This document shows, piece after piece, positions 1 to 7,029 of a stretch of DNA of 13,074 nt; position 1 is the first letter of the stretch, and the number at the start of each line of letters is the position of its first letter. The DNA is from RGIG1668 sp045124495 (GTDB lineage Bacteria; Bacillota; Clostridia; Lachnospirales; Lachnospiraceae), in assembly GCA_045124495.1 (NCBI GenBank), contig JBGVLX010000114.1:1-13074 (forward strand), given 5' to 3'. Below the pieces are notes generated by a model. The model searched no databases and was not told the DNA's origin. It saw nothing but the letters and a program-made list of their open reading frames with translations. The translations under genes were made by a program, and so were the position numbers.

Positions 1-40
1 ATTCTATGTCTTCTCTTATTTCAATTTTTAACGTGAGACA

Positions 41-69
41 ATTGTATACCATTACGGACAAATATGCAA
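41..69 (-). promoter_or_regulatory. Possible promoter for a gene beyond the left edge
   Basis: On the minus strand a TTGCAT -35-like box (69-64) is followed after 17 bp by TACAAT (46-41), five of six matches to the -10 consensus. The -10 overlaps the palindrome GTATAC (44-49), a core seen in operators of some GntR-family repressors. It lies downstream of the acyltransferase remnant and points out of the window, so the gene it would serve is not visible. The -35 match is weak; nothing else is seen in positions 1-129. Confidence 0.3.
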
Positions 70-129
70 GTATTATTTTTGAATTTGGTTACTGTCGAAA
101 TTATTTTCTTGTTTTATTGATGTTATGAA

Positions 130-941
130 TTAAAACTGCTCAAACCACTGGTATAATAATTCTTCTGCTCTTTCCTCCTCCCCTTCCAGATAAGAAATAT
201 TCATTCTGTAAATGATACCTTTGGTGGAATAAATAGGATGTCCTCAATTCTGAAACTTCCATAATCATTTGGAATATCGATTCTTGTCAGATTTGTAACT
301 CCTAAGTCCCTTCCTTCTTTTCCTATGTAACCCATGATACCAGCCATTTTCTTAGATAATTTATTTTGGTAACAACCATGGGTTTGCAGTAAGATAGAAT
401 CTACTAAACTTGGACTAAGCTGCCCCATAAATAAGAGAATAAAATACTTCATATTCACATTTCGTATCATTTTATAGATTTCTTTATGAATAATGGAAAG
501 ATTTTCTTCAAAGGATTTATCGGTTTGGTATTGACATTTTATGGAGATACCTGAGGTCTGGTTTGACATACCATTGTCCTCTTCCCTTATATTTACCGGA
601 ATCCCCACCACTTTGCTTTCTGTCGTTTTTCTTAAAAAATCTGTTATCAGATAACTATTAAGGGTTGCACCATTTTTACAGTTTTTCTTTAGCTCATTGG
701 CACTGTAAGTTTTTACCTCGATTTCAGAAGAATGGCGCTCCCAATATCTCTTATGCACATCATAGTAATCCTCCCATGTAAACGCTTTTCCGACTTTTTC
801 CCATTTTCGGTTTACATTTTTTAATGCCAACCTTATCCCTAATCTCAACTTCGCCTTTTTTCTAAGAAATCTTTGGTCAATCAAAAACATTGGTTTATAC
901 TCCGGTTGTTTTCCGGACAAACCATCCATCACATCTTTCAC
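130..941 (-). pseudogene. Remnant of a condensation-domain-like acyltransferase
   Basis: The readable frame (941 down to 201, 246 residues from a GTG) resembles the C-terminal half of condensation-domain or alcohol-acetyltransferase-like proteins. Hallmarks seen are NGATLNSYLI (about 90-99), GIPVNIR (113-119), NQTSGISIK (127-135) and a C-terminal VTNLTRIDIP...ILFIPPKVSF. Three defects mark it as broken. The N-terminal half, where the HHxxxD-type catalytic motif sits in this superfamily, is absent. The GTG has no good ribosome binding site and a stop lies five codons upstream. The frame ends at 201-203 straight after the PPKVSF motif, while the next frame continues as MNISYLEGEEERAEELLYQW and stops at 130-132, which looks like the family's usual acidic C-terminus. 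A short deletion that also changes the frame, removing roughly ten residues, would explain this. It overlaps the end of the upstream ADP-ribosylglycohydrolase gene. The family assignment rests on recalled motifs. Confidence 0.75.
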
Positions 942-1785
942 CAGAATTATTTCCAGCTATTTCATTGTCATAAGAATCCATTCTTTCCCGGTCAATGATT
1001 TCATCGAACAGTTCTAAAATACCAAGCATATCCTTTGTCACTCTAGCCTTACATTCCTCTCTGAGTAGTGCAGGTATTTCATAAAAAGCTTCTGCTATGC
1101 TACCTGTGATCGCAGCCAGGGTATCTGCATCTCCTCCAAGTGATACAGCATTTCGTATTGCATCCTCAAAATTTTCTGACTCCAAAAATGCAATAATGGC
1201 TTCCGGAACTGTACCTTGGCACGATTCATCCATATGATATCCTGGTCTGATTTCATCAAGCGTTCTATTAAGGTCATAACCAAAATTATCTTCCACATAT
1301 GACTTTATTTCATCTTTTGTTGCACCTTGTCTCGCCAGGAAAATACAACTTGCCGTAGCCTCTGCTCCTTTTATTCCTTCTTTGTGATTGTGTGTTACCT
1401 CCGCTGTATATACTGCAACCTGTCTTGTTCTTTCTAGGGTAGGGTAAAGCCATCCAACAGCTGACACCCTCATGGCAGAGCCATTTCCAAAACTTCCATA
1501 TGGTTTAGGATTCTTTTCCCTTAACCACCAACAAAATCTTCCGCCATATCCTGCATCCGGAAATCTTCTTCCCCAATCCTGCATATTGCTGACAACCGCT
1601 TCTTCAATCTCTTCTTTTTCTGCATCAGGCCCCACAGCAATCAAAGCCTCCGCAACTGCAATTGTCATAACAGAATCATCTGTAAATTCACAGCCTGGTG
1701 TAAATAATTCAAAATCCTTTGTTTTATCACCTCGATCAAATTCAAATGGGCTTCCTATAATGTCTCCTAAAATTGCTCCGTACAT
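895..1785 (-). CDS. ADP-ribosylglycohydrolase (DraG/ARH-type)
   Basis: Predicted Mg-dependent hydrolase that removes ADP-ribose from modified proteins or other acceptors (ADP_ribosyl_GH family, as in DraG and ARH1/ARH3). From the chosen start at 1785 the protein has 296 residues. It opens with MYGAILGDIIGSPFEF, then has the first metal-binding motif TDDS at 35-38, the active-site region YGSFGNGSAMR at 96-106, THNH at 131-134, and the second metal-binding motif GGDADT at 217-222. All expected metal ligands are present, so it should be active. The start at 1785 is preferred over ATG 1797 because GGAGG (1794-1790) lies 5 nt before it but overlaps the codons after 1797. The last ~16 residues (after about 280) are read out of frame through the neighbouring acyltransferase remnant, so the native C-terminus was probably replaced by a deletion junction. 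The substrate is unknown. The macro-domain gene upstream belongs to another ADP-ribose-removing family, but a terminator separates the two. Confidence 0.93.
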   Translation of the reverse strand: MYGAILGDIIGSPFEFDRGDKTKDFELFTPGCEFTDDSVMTIAVAEALIAVGPDAEKEEIEEAVVSNMQDWGRRFPDAGYGGRFCWWLREKNPKPYGSFGNGSAMRVSAVGWLYPTLERTRQVAVYTAEVTHNHKEGIKGAEATASCIFLARQGATKDEIKSYVEDNFGYDLNRTLDEIRPGYHMDESCQGTVPEAIIAFLESENFEDAIRNAVSLGGDADTLAAITGSIAEAFYEIPALLREECKARVTKDMLGILELFDEIIDRERMDSYDNEIAGNNSGERCDGWFVRKTTGV

Positions 1786-1789
1786 AATA

Positions 1790-1794
1790 TCCTC
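1790..1794 (-). promoter_or_regulatory. RBS that fixes the glycohydrolase start
   Basis: GGAGG on the minus strand ends 5 nt before ATG 1785. The competing ATG at 1797 has only CCGGAGA directly abutting it, so translation should start at 1785, where the conserved MYGAILGD begins. Confidence 0.7.
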
Positions 1795-1839
1795 CATTCT
1801 CCGGAATTCTCCGGTTGCTCATTTTTTCTTTACAAGTAC

Positions 1840-1845
1840 ATTATA
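1840..1845 (-). promoter_or_regulatory. Candidate -10 box for the glycohydrolase gene
   Basis: A perfect TATAAT on the minus strand lies 55 nt upstream of ATG 1785 and just after the terminator of the preceding gene, where a promoter is needed. No good -35 is visible 16-18 bp upstream (the sequence there is GACCAA/ACCAAA), so it may be weak or activator-dependent. Confidence 0.4.
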
Positions 1846-1894
1846 GAATGAATGGCATTGTATTTGGTCGCTGATGGGGCGACACTTTTTAAGC

Positions 1895-1920
1895 AAAAAA
1901 AAACGCCAGTTTCCTGACGT
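1895..1920 (-). terminator. Rho-independent terminator after the macro-domain gene
   Basis: On the minus strand ACGTCAG (1920-1914) pairs with CTGGCGT (1909-1903) across a GAAA tetraloop; six pairs are Watson-Crick and one is T-G. A run of nine T follows immediately (1903-1895). It lies about 30 nt past the macro-domain stop codon. Confidence 0.93.
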
Positions 1921-1951
1921 TCAATCTGATTACGATAAAACTCCCCTCTGA

Positions 1952-3028
1952 TTACACTCCAAGTATCTCATTGGTATAATGAAACAGCGTCATATTTAGC
2001 TGCATGATATCATATTGCTTATCTATAATCGCCTTCTGCACAATTAAATCAACCTTGCTGCTTGGACTAAAAGCCCAATCAGCTCTTGCCAGAAGATCCT
2101 TTGATTCTTCTAAATCAAGTTTTAACGCAATACATAGAGCCATAACAGTTTTCTTTTTGGGATGATAATTTGCATCACACTGAATCTTTGAGAAATGCTT
2201 CCGATCAAGATTCGCCAGTTTCCATACATCTTTATTATCAATCCCCGCCTTATCAATCAACGCAAATAATTTGTCATGGAAAGATAACCCTATATTATTG
2301 AGTTCCTCCTCCAAGGTCATCTTTGGCTCCTGAATGATTGGCTCACCCATAGAGAACGTGGTTGCATCATGGCATAACTCTTCTTCCTCTTCCAATTGCT
2401 CCATTCGTTCCAAATAAAGTTCTTCACCCCATTCCGGTTTAAATTCCATGCTGCGACTACTTCTTATTCTCCCGGAATATTCCGCATTTCCCTGTGTCCT
2501 GACATAATGAGCATCAATGTAAGAATCAATTTCTCCCACAATCTTACCTGATAACTGAAATGACTTCCTATCAAATACCACAAGAATAATCTGCATCTCA
2601 TGTTCTAATAAAAATTTGCTAAATACGGAAACCGCTATCTGCAATGCCACATCCTTTGGAAAACCATAGACTCCGGTTGAAATAAGTGGGAATGCAATGC
2701 TTTCACATTTAAGTTCCACAGCCTTTTGCAGAGACTTAACATAGCAGCTTTCTAAAATATCGAACTCTCCATGGGCACCATCTGTCCATATAGGACCTAC
2801 CACATGGAAAATATATTTGGCATTTAATGCAAATGCCCCGGTAACTGCAATATCTCCTCTTTCCATGCAGCCAATTTTCTTTCTTTCAGCAAGAAGTTCC
2901 TCTGCCCCTGCTGCCATATAGATTGCCTGATCCGTACCACCACCATAGACAGGTTTTGGATTCGCCGTATCAACTATCGCATCTGCTTTTACCTTTGTAA
3001 TATCGTTTCTTATAATCTTAAATGGCAT
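1952..3028 (-). CDS. Macro-domain protein with C-terminal HTH-like helical domain
   Basis: 358 residues. Residues 1-175 form a macro (Appr-1''-p-processing) domain that binds or hydrolyses ADP-ribose: NDI at 8-10, the glycine-rich loop TANPKPVYGGGTDQAIY at 21-37, and the second phosphate loop STGVYGFPKDVA at 118-129. A charged linker follows (about 176-237) with an acidic stretch QLEEEEEL at 211-218. Residues 238-358 form a helical domain (KDVWKLANLDRKHFSKIQ, then KKKTVMALCIALKLDLEESKDLL) that looks like an XRE/HTH-type fold. I have seen this combination in clostridial macro proteins, but its function is not established to my knowledge. The start is supported by GAAGG six nt upstream of ATG 3028. 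The gene is a single transcription unit with its own promoter (3214-3186), a leader of about 150 nt, and the terminator at 1895-1920. Whether it de-ADP-ribosylates protein, nucleic acid or free metabolites cannot be read from sequence. Confidence 0.9.
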   Translation of the reverse strand: MPFKIIRNDITKVKADAIVDTANPKPVYGGGTDQAIYMAAGAEELLAERKKIGCMERGDIAVTGAFALNAKYIFHVVGPIWTDGAHGEFDILESCYVKSLQKAVELKCESIAFPLISTGVYGFPKDVALQIAVSVFSKFLLEHEMQIILVVFDRKSFQLSGKIVGEIDSYIDAHYVRTQGNAEYSGRIRSSRSMEFKPEWGEELYLERMEQLEEEEELCHDATTFSMGEPIIQEPKMTLEEELNNIGLSFHDKLFALIDKAGIDNKDVWKLANLDRKHFSKIQCDANYHPKKKTVMALCIALKLDLEESKDLLARADWAFSPSSKVDLIVQKAIIDKQYDIMQLNMTLFHYTNEILGV

Positions 3029-3185
3029 GTGGTACCTTCTTTCTGATAGGGCAAAAGGATTCCCTTTTTATGCTTCTTTATTGTCTTAAACTGCAAGATC
3101 TCATATCCTCATGTGGATACTTTTTATGTACGGATTTTTTCATTGTTTCGCCTTAAGTGTATCGCCATCTCCTTCATCTTATTAC

Positions 3186-3214
3186 ATTATAATCTCTTTA
3201 TCTAAATGTGGCAA
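3186..3214 (-). promoter_or_regulatory. Strong promoter of the macro-domain gene, with long leader
   Basis: TTGCCA (3214-3209) and TATAAT (3191-3186) are separated by exactly 17 bp on the minus strand, 11 of 12 consensus matches. Transcription would begin near 3179 and give a leader of about 150 nt before ATG 3028. The leader (3179-3029) contains two very short ATG frames of 17 and 21 codons without convincing ribosome binding sites, and a small AAAAGG/CCTTTT hairpin (3053-3068). No known riboswitch is recognised. The rest of the gap (3215-3438) holds only the upstream terminator and AT-rich DNA. Confidence 0.75.
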
Positions 3215-3319
3215 ATAAAATATACTTCTCCCAAGCAAAATAAATGTTGTGTTTGCTTTGTCCTTGTACTACATTTATATATATTATAATCTTACAAGAT
3301 TTTGTAGTTGGTATCTTAG

Positions 3320-3357
3320 AAAAAATCAAGAGCGGAACATCTTACAATGTGCCACTC
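3320..3357 (-). terminator. Rho-independent terminator of the oxidoreductase operon
   Basis: On the minus strand GAGTGGCACAT (3357-3347) pairs with ATGTTCCGCTC (3340-3330) across a 6-nt loop, with one G-T pair and one mismatch in 11 positions. A T-rich tail ending in six T follows (3325-3320). It lies about 80 nt after the alpha-beta subunit stop codon and upstream of the next gene's promoter. Confidence 0.88.
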
Positions 3358-3438
3358 CCTACAAAAGTTTCATTTCACTTTTCAATTATTCTTTATATTG
3401 TATGGTTATCGAAGTAGATTGTCAATTACTTTTTATTC

Positions 3439-5733
3439 TTATATCTCTTCCGCCTTCTTTTTTAATTCATAAAATCTTCGATCTGTTTCTTGTTGCAACC
3501 GTTCCACGACTTCCCTATACTCTTCCTTTTGCAAATGCTTGGTTCTTCCCATCATAGAAAGCCAGTCAAGGACCGGAATCTTCTTTTTCATCTTTTCCGG
3601 GTCATAGGAAAGTCTGGTCACTCCTTGTTCCACTTCATACAATGGAAAATAGCAACAATTCACTGCCGCTTCTATTACTTTTCTCTCTGTTGCCGGCTTA
3701 TCGTTCCAGTTTAAAGGACAGGCGGAGATTGCCTTTACATAAGCAGTCCCGGTAGTTTTAGCATAATATGCAGCCTTAGCTGCCTTCTTTATAAAATCAG
3801 CCGGATTCGACTCTGCCACCGTAGCCACATAAGGAATTCCCGTAGCCGCCATAATTTGTGGCATATCCTTATGGAAAAATTCTTTACCATATTGCTCCTT
3901 TCCTACATGGGAAGTGGAACTTTTCGCTCCCAACGGAGTAGAATAAGATAGCTGATAACCGGTATTCATATATCCGCCATTGTCATACTCAAACAGCAAC
4001 AACCTGTGCCCCCGTAGTGCCGTTCCAAGGGCAGATCCCATACCAATGTCCATACCACCGTCTCCACTTACCATAACAAAAATAATGTCTCCCGGTGGAA
4101 TTTCCCCTTTCTGCTGCTTACGGTAACAGATTTCTGCCACACCACTTAAAGTTGCCGCACCATTTTGAAATAAATTATGAAGATAAGGTATTTTAAAACT
4201 GGTTTTCGGATAGGCCGTAGTAACAATCATGGCACAACCGGTCTGGAACAAAAATACTACTGGATCTTCGATGCCTCTAAGAAGCAAATTAAGATTAACA
4301 GGAATTCCACAACCAGGGCAGGCACCATGTCCCGGGGCAATCCGACCCGGCATGGCAGTAACTGCATTCAAATTACCGCCAATTACCTTTATTCTTTCAT
4401 TTATTTTCTTTCTTCCTATGCTTTCTTTTCCTTCCTCCGTTTCCCCTATACCATTTTTTCCTACTTCTGTTTCTACTACCTTTTCCACCTTTGTTGCCCC
4501 CAGGTTCGTACTTTCTCTTGTAATCGGTGCAAACAATGGCTCCCCTTCTACTTTCTCCACTTCTCCCGGCGTCACCCCATAATATGCAAAATCGGGATGA
4601 GAGGAATCCTTTAATAAATTCAACATTGTCTTTGCATCTTCCTTGAAGAAATCCTTACCACCTAATCCATAAACCAGACTTTTTATCTTCGCTTTGCTGC
4701 CAAATCTTTGGATACCTGAGCGCACCTCTAATGACAGATTCCCGCCCCCGGCACCATAGCTATCCTGCCTGTCTGCCACCATAATATTTTTTGCATTACA
4801 AATCAAAGAGCATAATTCTTTTCCCGGAAAAGGACGCAGTACATGTAGCGTAGCTGCACCTACTTTTTTTCCCTCTCCTCGCATTTCCTCTACAGCATCC
4901 ATGGACGTATCATAAGAAGAACCTAAAAGAACCAGTAGATCCTCGGCATCTTCACAACCAATTCCTTCTACTTTGTCGTATCCCCTTCCGGAAATTTCTT
5001 TATAAGAAGCAAACAATTCCGGCAATATACGGTCAGCCTGTTCCATAGCCAAATGCAACTGATACCTATTATTAATGATATCTGGCTCGTTCATATAAGA
5101 ACCCACTGTAATGGGATGTTCCAAATCCAAAAATGGATGTTCCTCCTGCTTAGAACCAATATAATCCCTTACAACCTGATCCTCTGCAAATCGGAAACAC
5201 CGTCCCTTTTGATGACTGGTAAAAAATCCATCATAAGCCACCACTACAGGAAGTCTTACCTTCTCTGCCAGCTTTAAGGCAATGATATTAAAATCATATA
5301 CCTGCTGCACCGTACTGGCAAAAAGAATGGGCCACCCCGTATTTAAAAGATACATAATATCACTGTGATCTCCTTTGATGGACAAAGGACCGGAAACCGT
5401 TCGGCACACCACATTCATTACCATAGGATACCGGGTACCGGATTGTACCGGAAGTTGTTCCAAAGCATAAAGAAGTCCATTGGCACTGGTGGCATTTACT
5501 ACACGACCACCTGCTACGGAAGCTCCATAACAGATGCCTGCTGCACTATGTTCTCCTTCTGCCGCCACCATAACCAAATCCGTATCTCCATTTGCCCGCA
5601 TCATATCTAGATTCTCCGCAATTTGCGTGGAAGGAGTAATAGGATAATACCCCATAAGGTCGTACCCTATCTGTTTAATGGCAACGGCTGCCATCTCATT
5701 TCCGGAAGCATATTCCATGACCTGTTCTTTCAT
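3439..5733 (-). CDS. 2-oxoacid:ferredoxin oxidoreductase, fused alpha-beta subunit
   Basis: 764 residues combining two subunits that are often separate. Residues 1 to about 390 are the alpha part: GYYPITPSTQIAE (28-40), AEGEHSAA (58-65) and LPVVVAYDGFFTSH (161-174). Residues 391-455 are a charged, low-complexity Glu/Lys/Gly linker. Residues 460-764 are the thiamine-diphosphate-binding beta part: ACPGCG (471-476, C472 and C475), QTGC (497-500), and the ThDP motif running from GDGG (557-560) to YDNGGYMNTG (583-592). YMNTG and the following STPLGAKSSTSHVGK resemble pyruvate:ferredoxin oxidoreductase beta chains, so pyruvate is a plausible substrate; other 2-oxoacids are possible. It would decarboxylate the oxoacid to an acyl-CoA and pass electrons to ferredoxin, working with the gamma-delta protein encoded just upstream. 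The start ATG overlaps the upstream stop (TAATG), with GGAGGAG nearby, so translation is probably coupled. Confidence 0.93.
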   Translation of the reverse strand: MKEQVMEYASGNEMAAVAIKQIGYDLMGYYPITPSTQIAENLDMMRANGDTDLVMVAAEGEHSAAGICYGASVAGGRVVNATSANGLLYALEQLPVQSGTRYPMVMNVVCRTVSGPLSIKGDHSDIMYLLNTGWPILFASTVQQVYDFNIIALKLAEKVRLPVVVAYDGFFTSHQKGRCFRFAEDQVVRDYIGSKQEEHPFLDLEHPITVGSYMNEPDIINNRYQLHLAMEQADRILPELFASYKEISGRGYDKVEGIGCEDAEDLLVLLGSSYDTSMDAVEEMRGEGKKVGAATLHVLRPFPGKELCSLICNAKNIMVADRQDSYGAGGGNLSLEVRSGIQRFGSKAKIKSLVYGLGGKDFFKEDAKTMLNLLKDSSHPDFAYYGVTPGEVEKVEGEPLFAPITRESTNLGATKVEKVVETEVGKNGIGETEEGKESIGRKKINERIKVIGGNLNAVTAMPGRIAPGHGACPGCGIPVNLNLLLRGIEDPVVFLFQTGCAMIVTTAYPKTSFKIPYLHNLFQNGAATLSGVAEICYRKQQKGEIPPGDIIFVMVSGDGGMDIGMGSALGTALRGHRLLLFEYDNGGYMNTGYQLSYSTPLGAKSSTSHVGKEQYGKEFFHKDMPQIMAATGIPYVATVAESNPADFIKKAAKAAYYAKTTGTAYVKAISACPLNWNDKPATERKVIEAAVNCCYFPLYEVEQGVTRLSYDPEKMKKKIPVLDWLSMMGRTKHLQKEEYREVVERLQQETDRRFYELKKKAEEI

Positions 5734-6929
5734 TACACTTCTCCTCCTTCCATTCTCTTTTCTGTTAAATAAGACTCTGAAGTTATATAACCATCGGCAC
5801 CTGCCTCTTCATAATCATCCGGCCTTCGTAAAAGTTCTTGATTTGGCATAAAATACTCTTTCTTAGAATGTTCCGCCTCAACGCCTCTTACCAGTGCATT
5901 CACCGGACAGACATCCACACAACGCAGGCAACCCTTACAATGATAATAGTCCAACCCCTGATTTACCATCATTTCTCTGCCTTTATACTCACCCTTGGCA
6001 AATTGGAACACCATGTCCGGACAAGTAGAATGACACAATCCACAGTTGATACATCGCTCCTTAATAAAAATGGGAATGTAACCCTGTCTGGAAGGGGACA
6101 AATCTGCCACTACCGTACTGCCGGGTCTGGTATTGATTCCCCCTATGGGTGCATTCTGATATCCCCATTCCGGATATTGGATATTCTCCTGCACTGTGTC
6201 GTTCTGTCTGCACTCTGTTTCTTCCTTTTCACACTCTAGCGACAGTTCTAACCTTTTTACTTCCTCATATCCTCTCCGGATTCCTTCTAGATTATTTTTT
6301 AAAGCATCCGGATACTTTTTTCCCAAGGTATCTTTACAGATTTGTTCTCCTACTTCTATATTCTTTATTCCCATTACCTTTAATGCCGCCCCAAGCATTA
6401 CCACATTAATTCTGGAATGAGTTTCCATGGCAATTCTCTGAGCCTCCAATCCATAACAGATACCAGCTTTACACCCCGCCGTGTCTATTCTTTGTAACTT
6501 TTCTCCATTTTTTCTATCAACGATATTCTCTTGTTTCTGTAAACACCCAGGTTCTTCCTGTCCAGGCTCCAAAGCAATGATCACCACTGTTTCCCTGCCA
6601 CACCCTTTCCAGACAGACTTATCCTTTAAAAGTGCCTGATGAAATACCACCAATAAATCCGGCTCTACTACCGGAGAATGGACTCGAATTTCTTTTTCCC
6701 TGTTACAATATCTGATAAATCCTTTTACCGGTGTCCCTGTCTTTTCGGAACCATAACTGGAAAAACTGCTGCTGTTTAAATCCAGATACTTCACTCCCAA
6801 TTCCCCTAACATCTTTCCGCATAAATTGGCTCCCAGACCACCAATACTTTCTAAACGAACTTCATAATACTCTTTTCCGGATTCCAGCTTTTCTATTAAA
6901 CCAACCCCACTGACCTTTAACTGTTCCAT
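5733..6929 (-). CDS. 2-oxoacid:ferredoxin oxidoreductase, fused gamma-delta subunit
   Basis: 398 residues from ATG 6929. The N-terminal part (about 20-230) matches the POR gamma domain, with YYEVRLESIGGLGANLCGK and SSFSSYGSEKTGTPVKGFI. The C-terminal part (about 290-360) is a delta-type ferredoxin domain with two complete Cys sets, CINCGLCHSTCP and CKGCLRCVDVCP, expected to hold two [4Fe-4S] clusters that carry electrons from the ThDP subunit to external ferredoxin. A hydrophilic, Glu-rich linker of about 60 residues separates the domains. The start at 6929 is preferred to ATG 6959 because GAAGGGA (6943-6937) lies 7 nt before it; ATG 6959 lies inside the inverted repeat and has no ribosome binding site. 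The stop overlaps the alpha-beta start by one base (TAATG), implying a two-protein complex made in step. Confidence 0.93.
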   Translation of the reverse strand: MEQLKVSGVGLIEKLESGKEYYEVRLESIGGLGANLCGKMLGELGVKYLDLNSSSFSSYGSEKTGTPVKGFIRYCNREKEIRVHSPVVEPDLLVVFHQALLKDKSVWKGCGRETVVIIALEPGQEEPGCLQKQENIVDRKNGEKLQRIDTAGCKAGICYGLEAQRIAMETHSRINVVMLGAALKVMGIKNIEVGEQICKDTLGKKYPDALKNNLEGIRRGYEEVKRLELSLECEKEETECRQNDTVQENIQYPEWGYQNAPIGGINTRPGSTVVADLSPSRQGYIPIFIKERCINCGLCHSTCPDMVFQFAKGEYKGREMMVNQGLDYYHCKGCLRCVDVCPVNALVRGVEAEHSKKEYFMPNQELLRRPDDYEEAGADGYITSESYLTEKRMEGGEV

Positions 6930-6936
6930 CTTTACT

Positions 6937-6943
6937 TCCCTTC
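6937..6943 (-). promoter_or_regulatory. RBS that fixes the gamma-delta start
   Basis: GAAGGGA lies 7 nt upstream of ATG 6929. The ATG at 6959, ten codons earlier in the same frame, sits inside the hairpin arm with no such site. Confidence 0.65.
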
Positions 6944-6951
6944 TTTGCCTC

Positions 6952-6996
6952 AAGTGCATTTATGGTTACTGTACTCAAGTAACAATAAATGCACTT
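6952..6996 (-). repeat. 19-bp inverted repeat upstream of the oxidoreductase genes
   Basis: The arms are 6952-6970 and 6978-6996, separated by 7 nt (GTACTCA on plus), with 18 of 19 positions paired. Each arm reads AAGTGCATTTAT followed by G or T and GTTACT. There is no T run, so it is not an intrinsic terminator. It ends 22 nt before ATG 6929, next to the ribosome binding site. It could be a DNA operator or an RNA hairpin that controls stability or translation of the oxidoreductase part of the message. The AAGTGCATTT core recurs upstream of the flavodiiron gene. Confidence 0.85.
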
Positions 6997-7029
6997 GTTA
7001 CACCATATACATATTTTCTTATCTTCGAT

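Noticed and set aside
1786..1797. ATG 1797 as start of the glycohydrolase
   Set aside because: The GGAGG site falls inside the codons after it, and conserved sequence begins at ATG 1785.
1472..1846. Plus-strand open frame of 124 codons, and other plus-strand frames such as 4177-4614, 5838-6239 and 8883-9200
   Set aside because: They lie opposite strongly recognisable minus-strand genes, lack family motifs and ribosome binding sites, and have the skewed composition of antisense shadows.
895..3028. DarT-DarG type toxin-antitoxin system
   Set aside because: The macro protein lacks a recognisable adjacent DarT transferase and its C-terminal domain is not one I associate with DarG; the glycohydrolase is a different family.
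3053..3068. AAAAGG/CCTTTT hairpin as a terminator
   Set aside because: On minus the stem is weak and lacks a T run after it; it lies inside the macro-gene leader, so termination there would be odd without more structure.
6958..6990. Rex (NADH-sensing repressor) operator in the palindrome
   Set aside because: TTGTTA and TAACCA half sites are present, but they are separated by 11 bp instead of the 6 bp between such halves in the Rex consensus.
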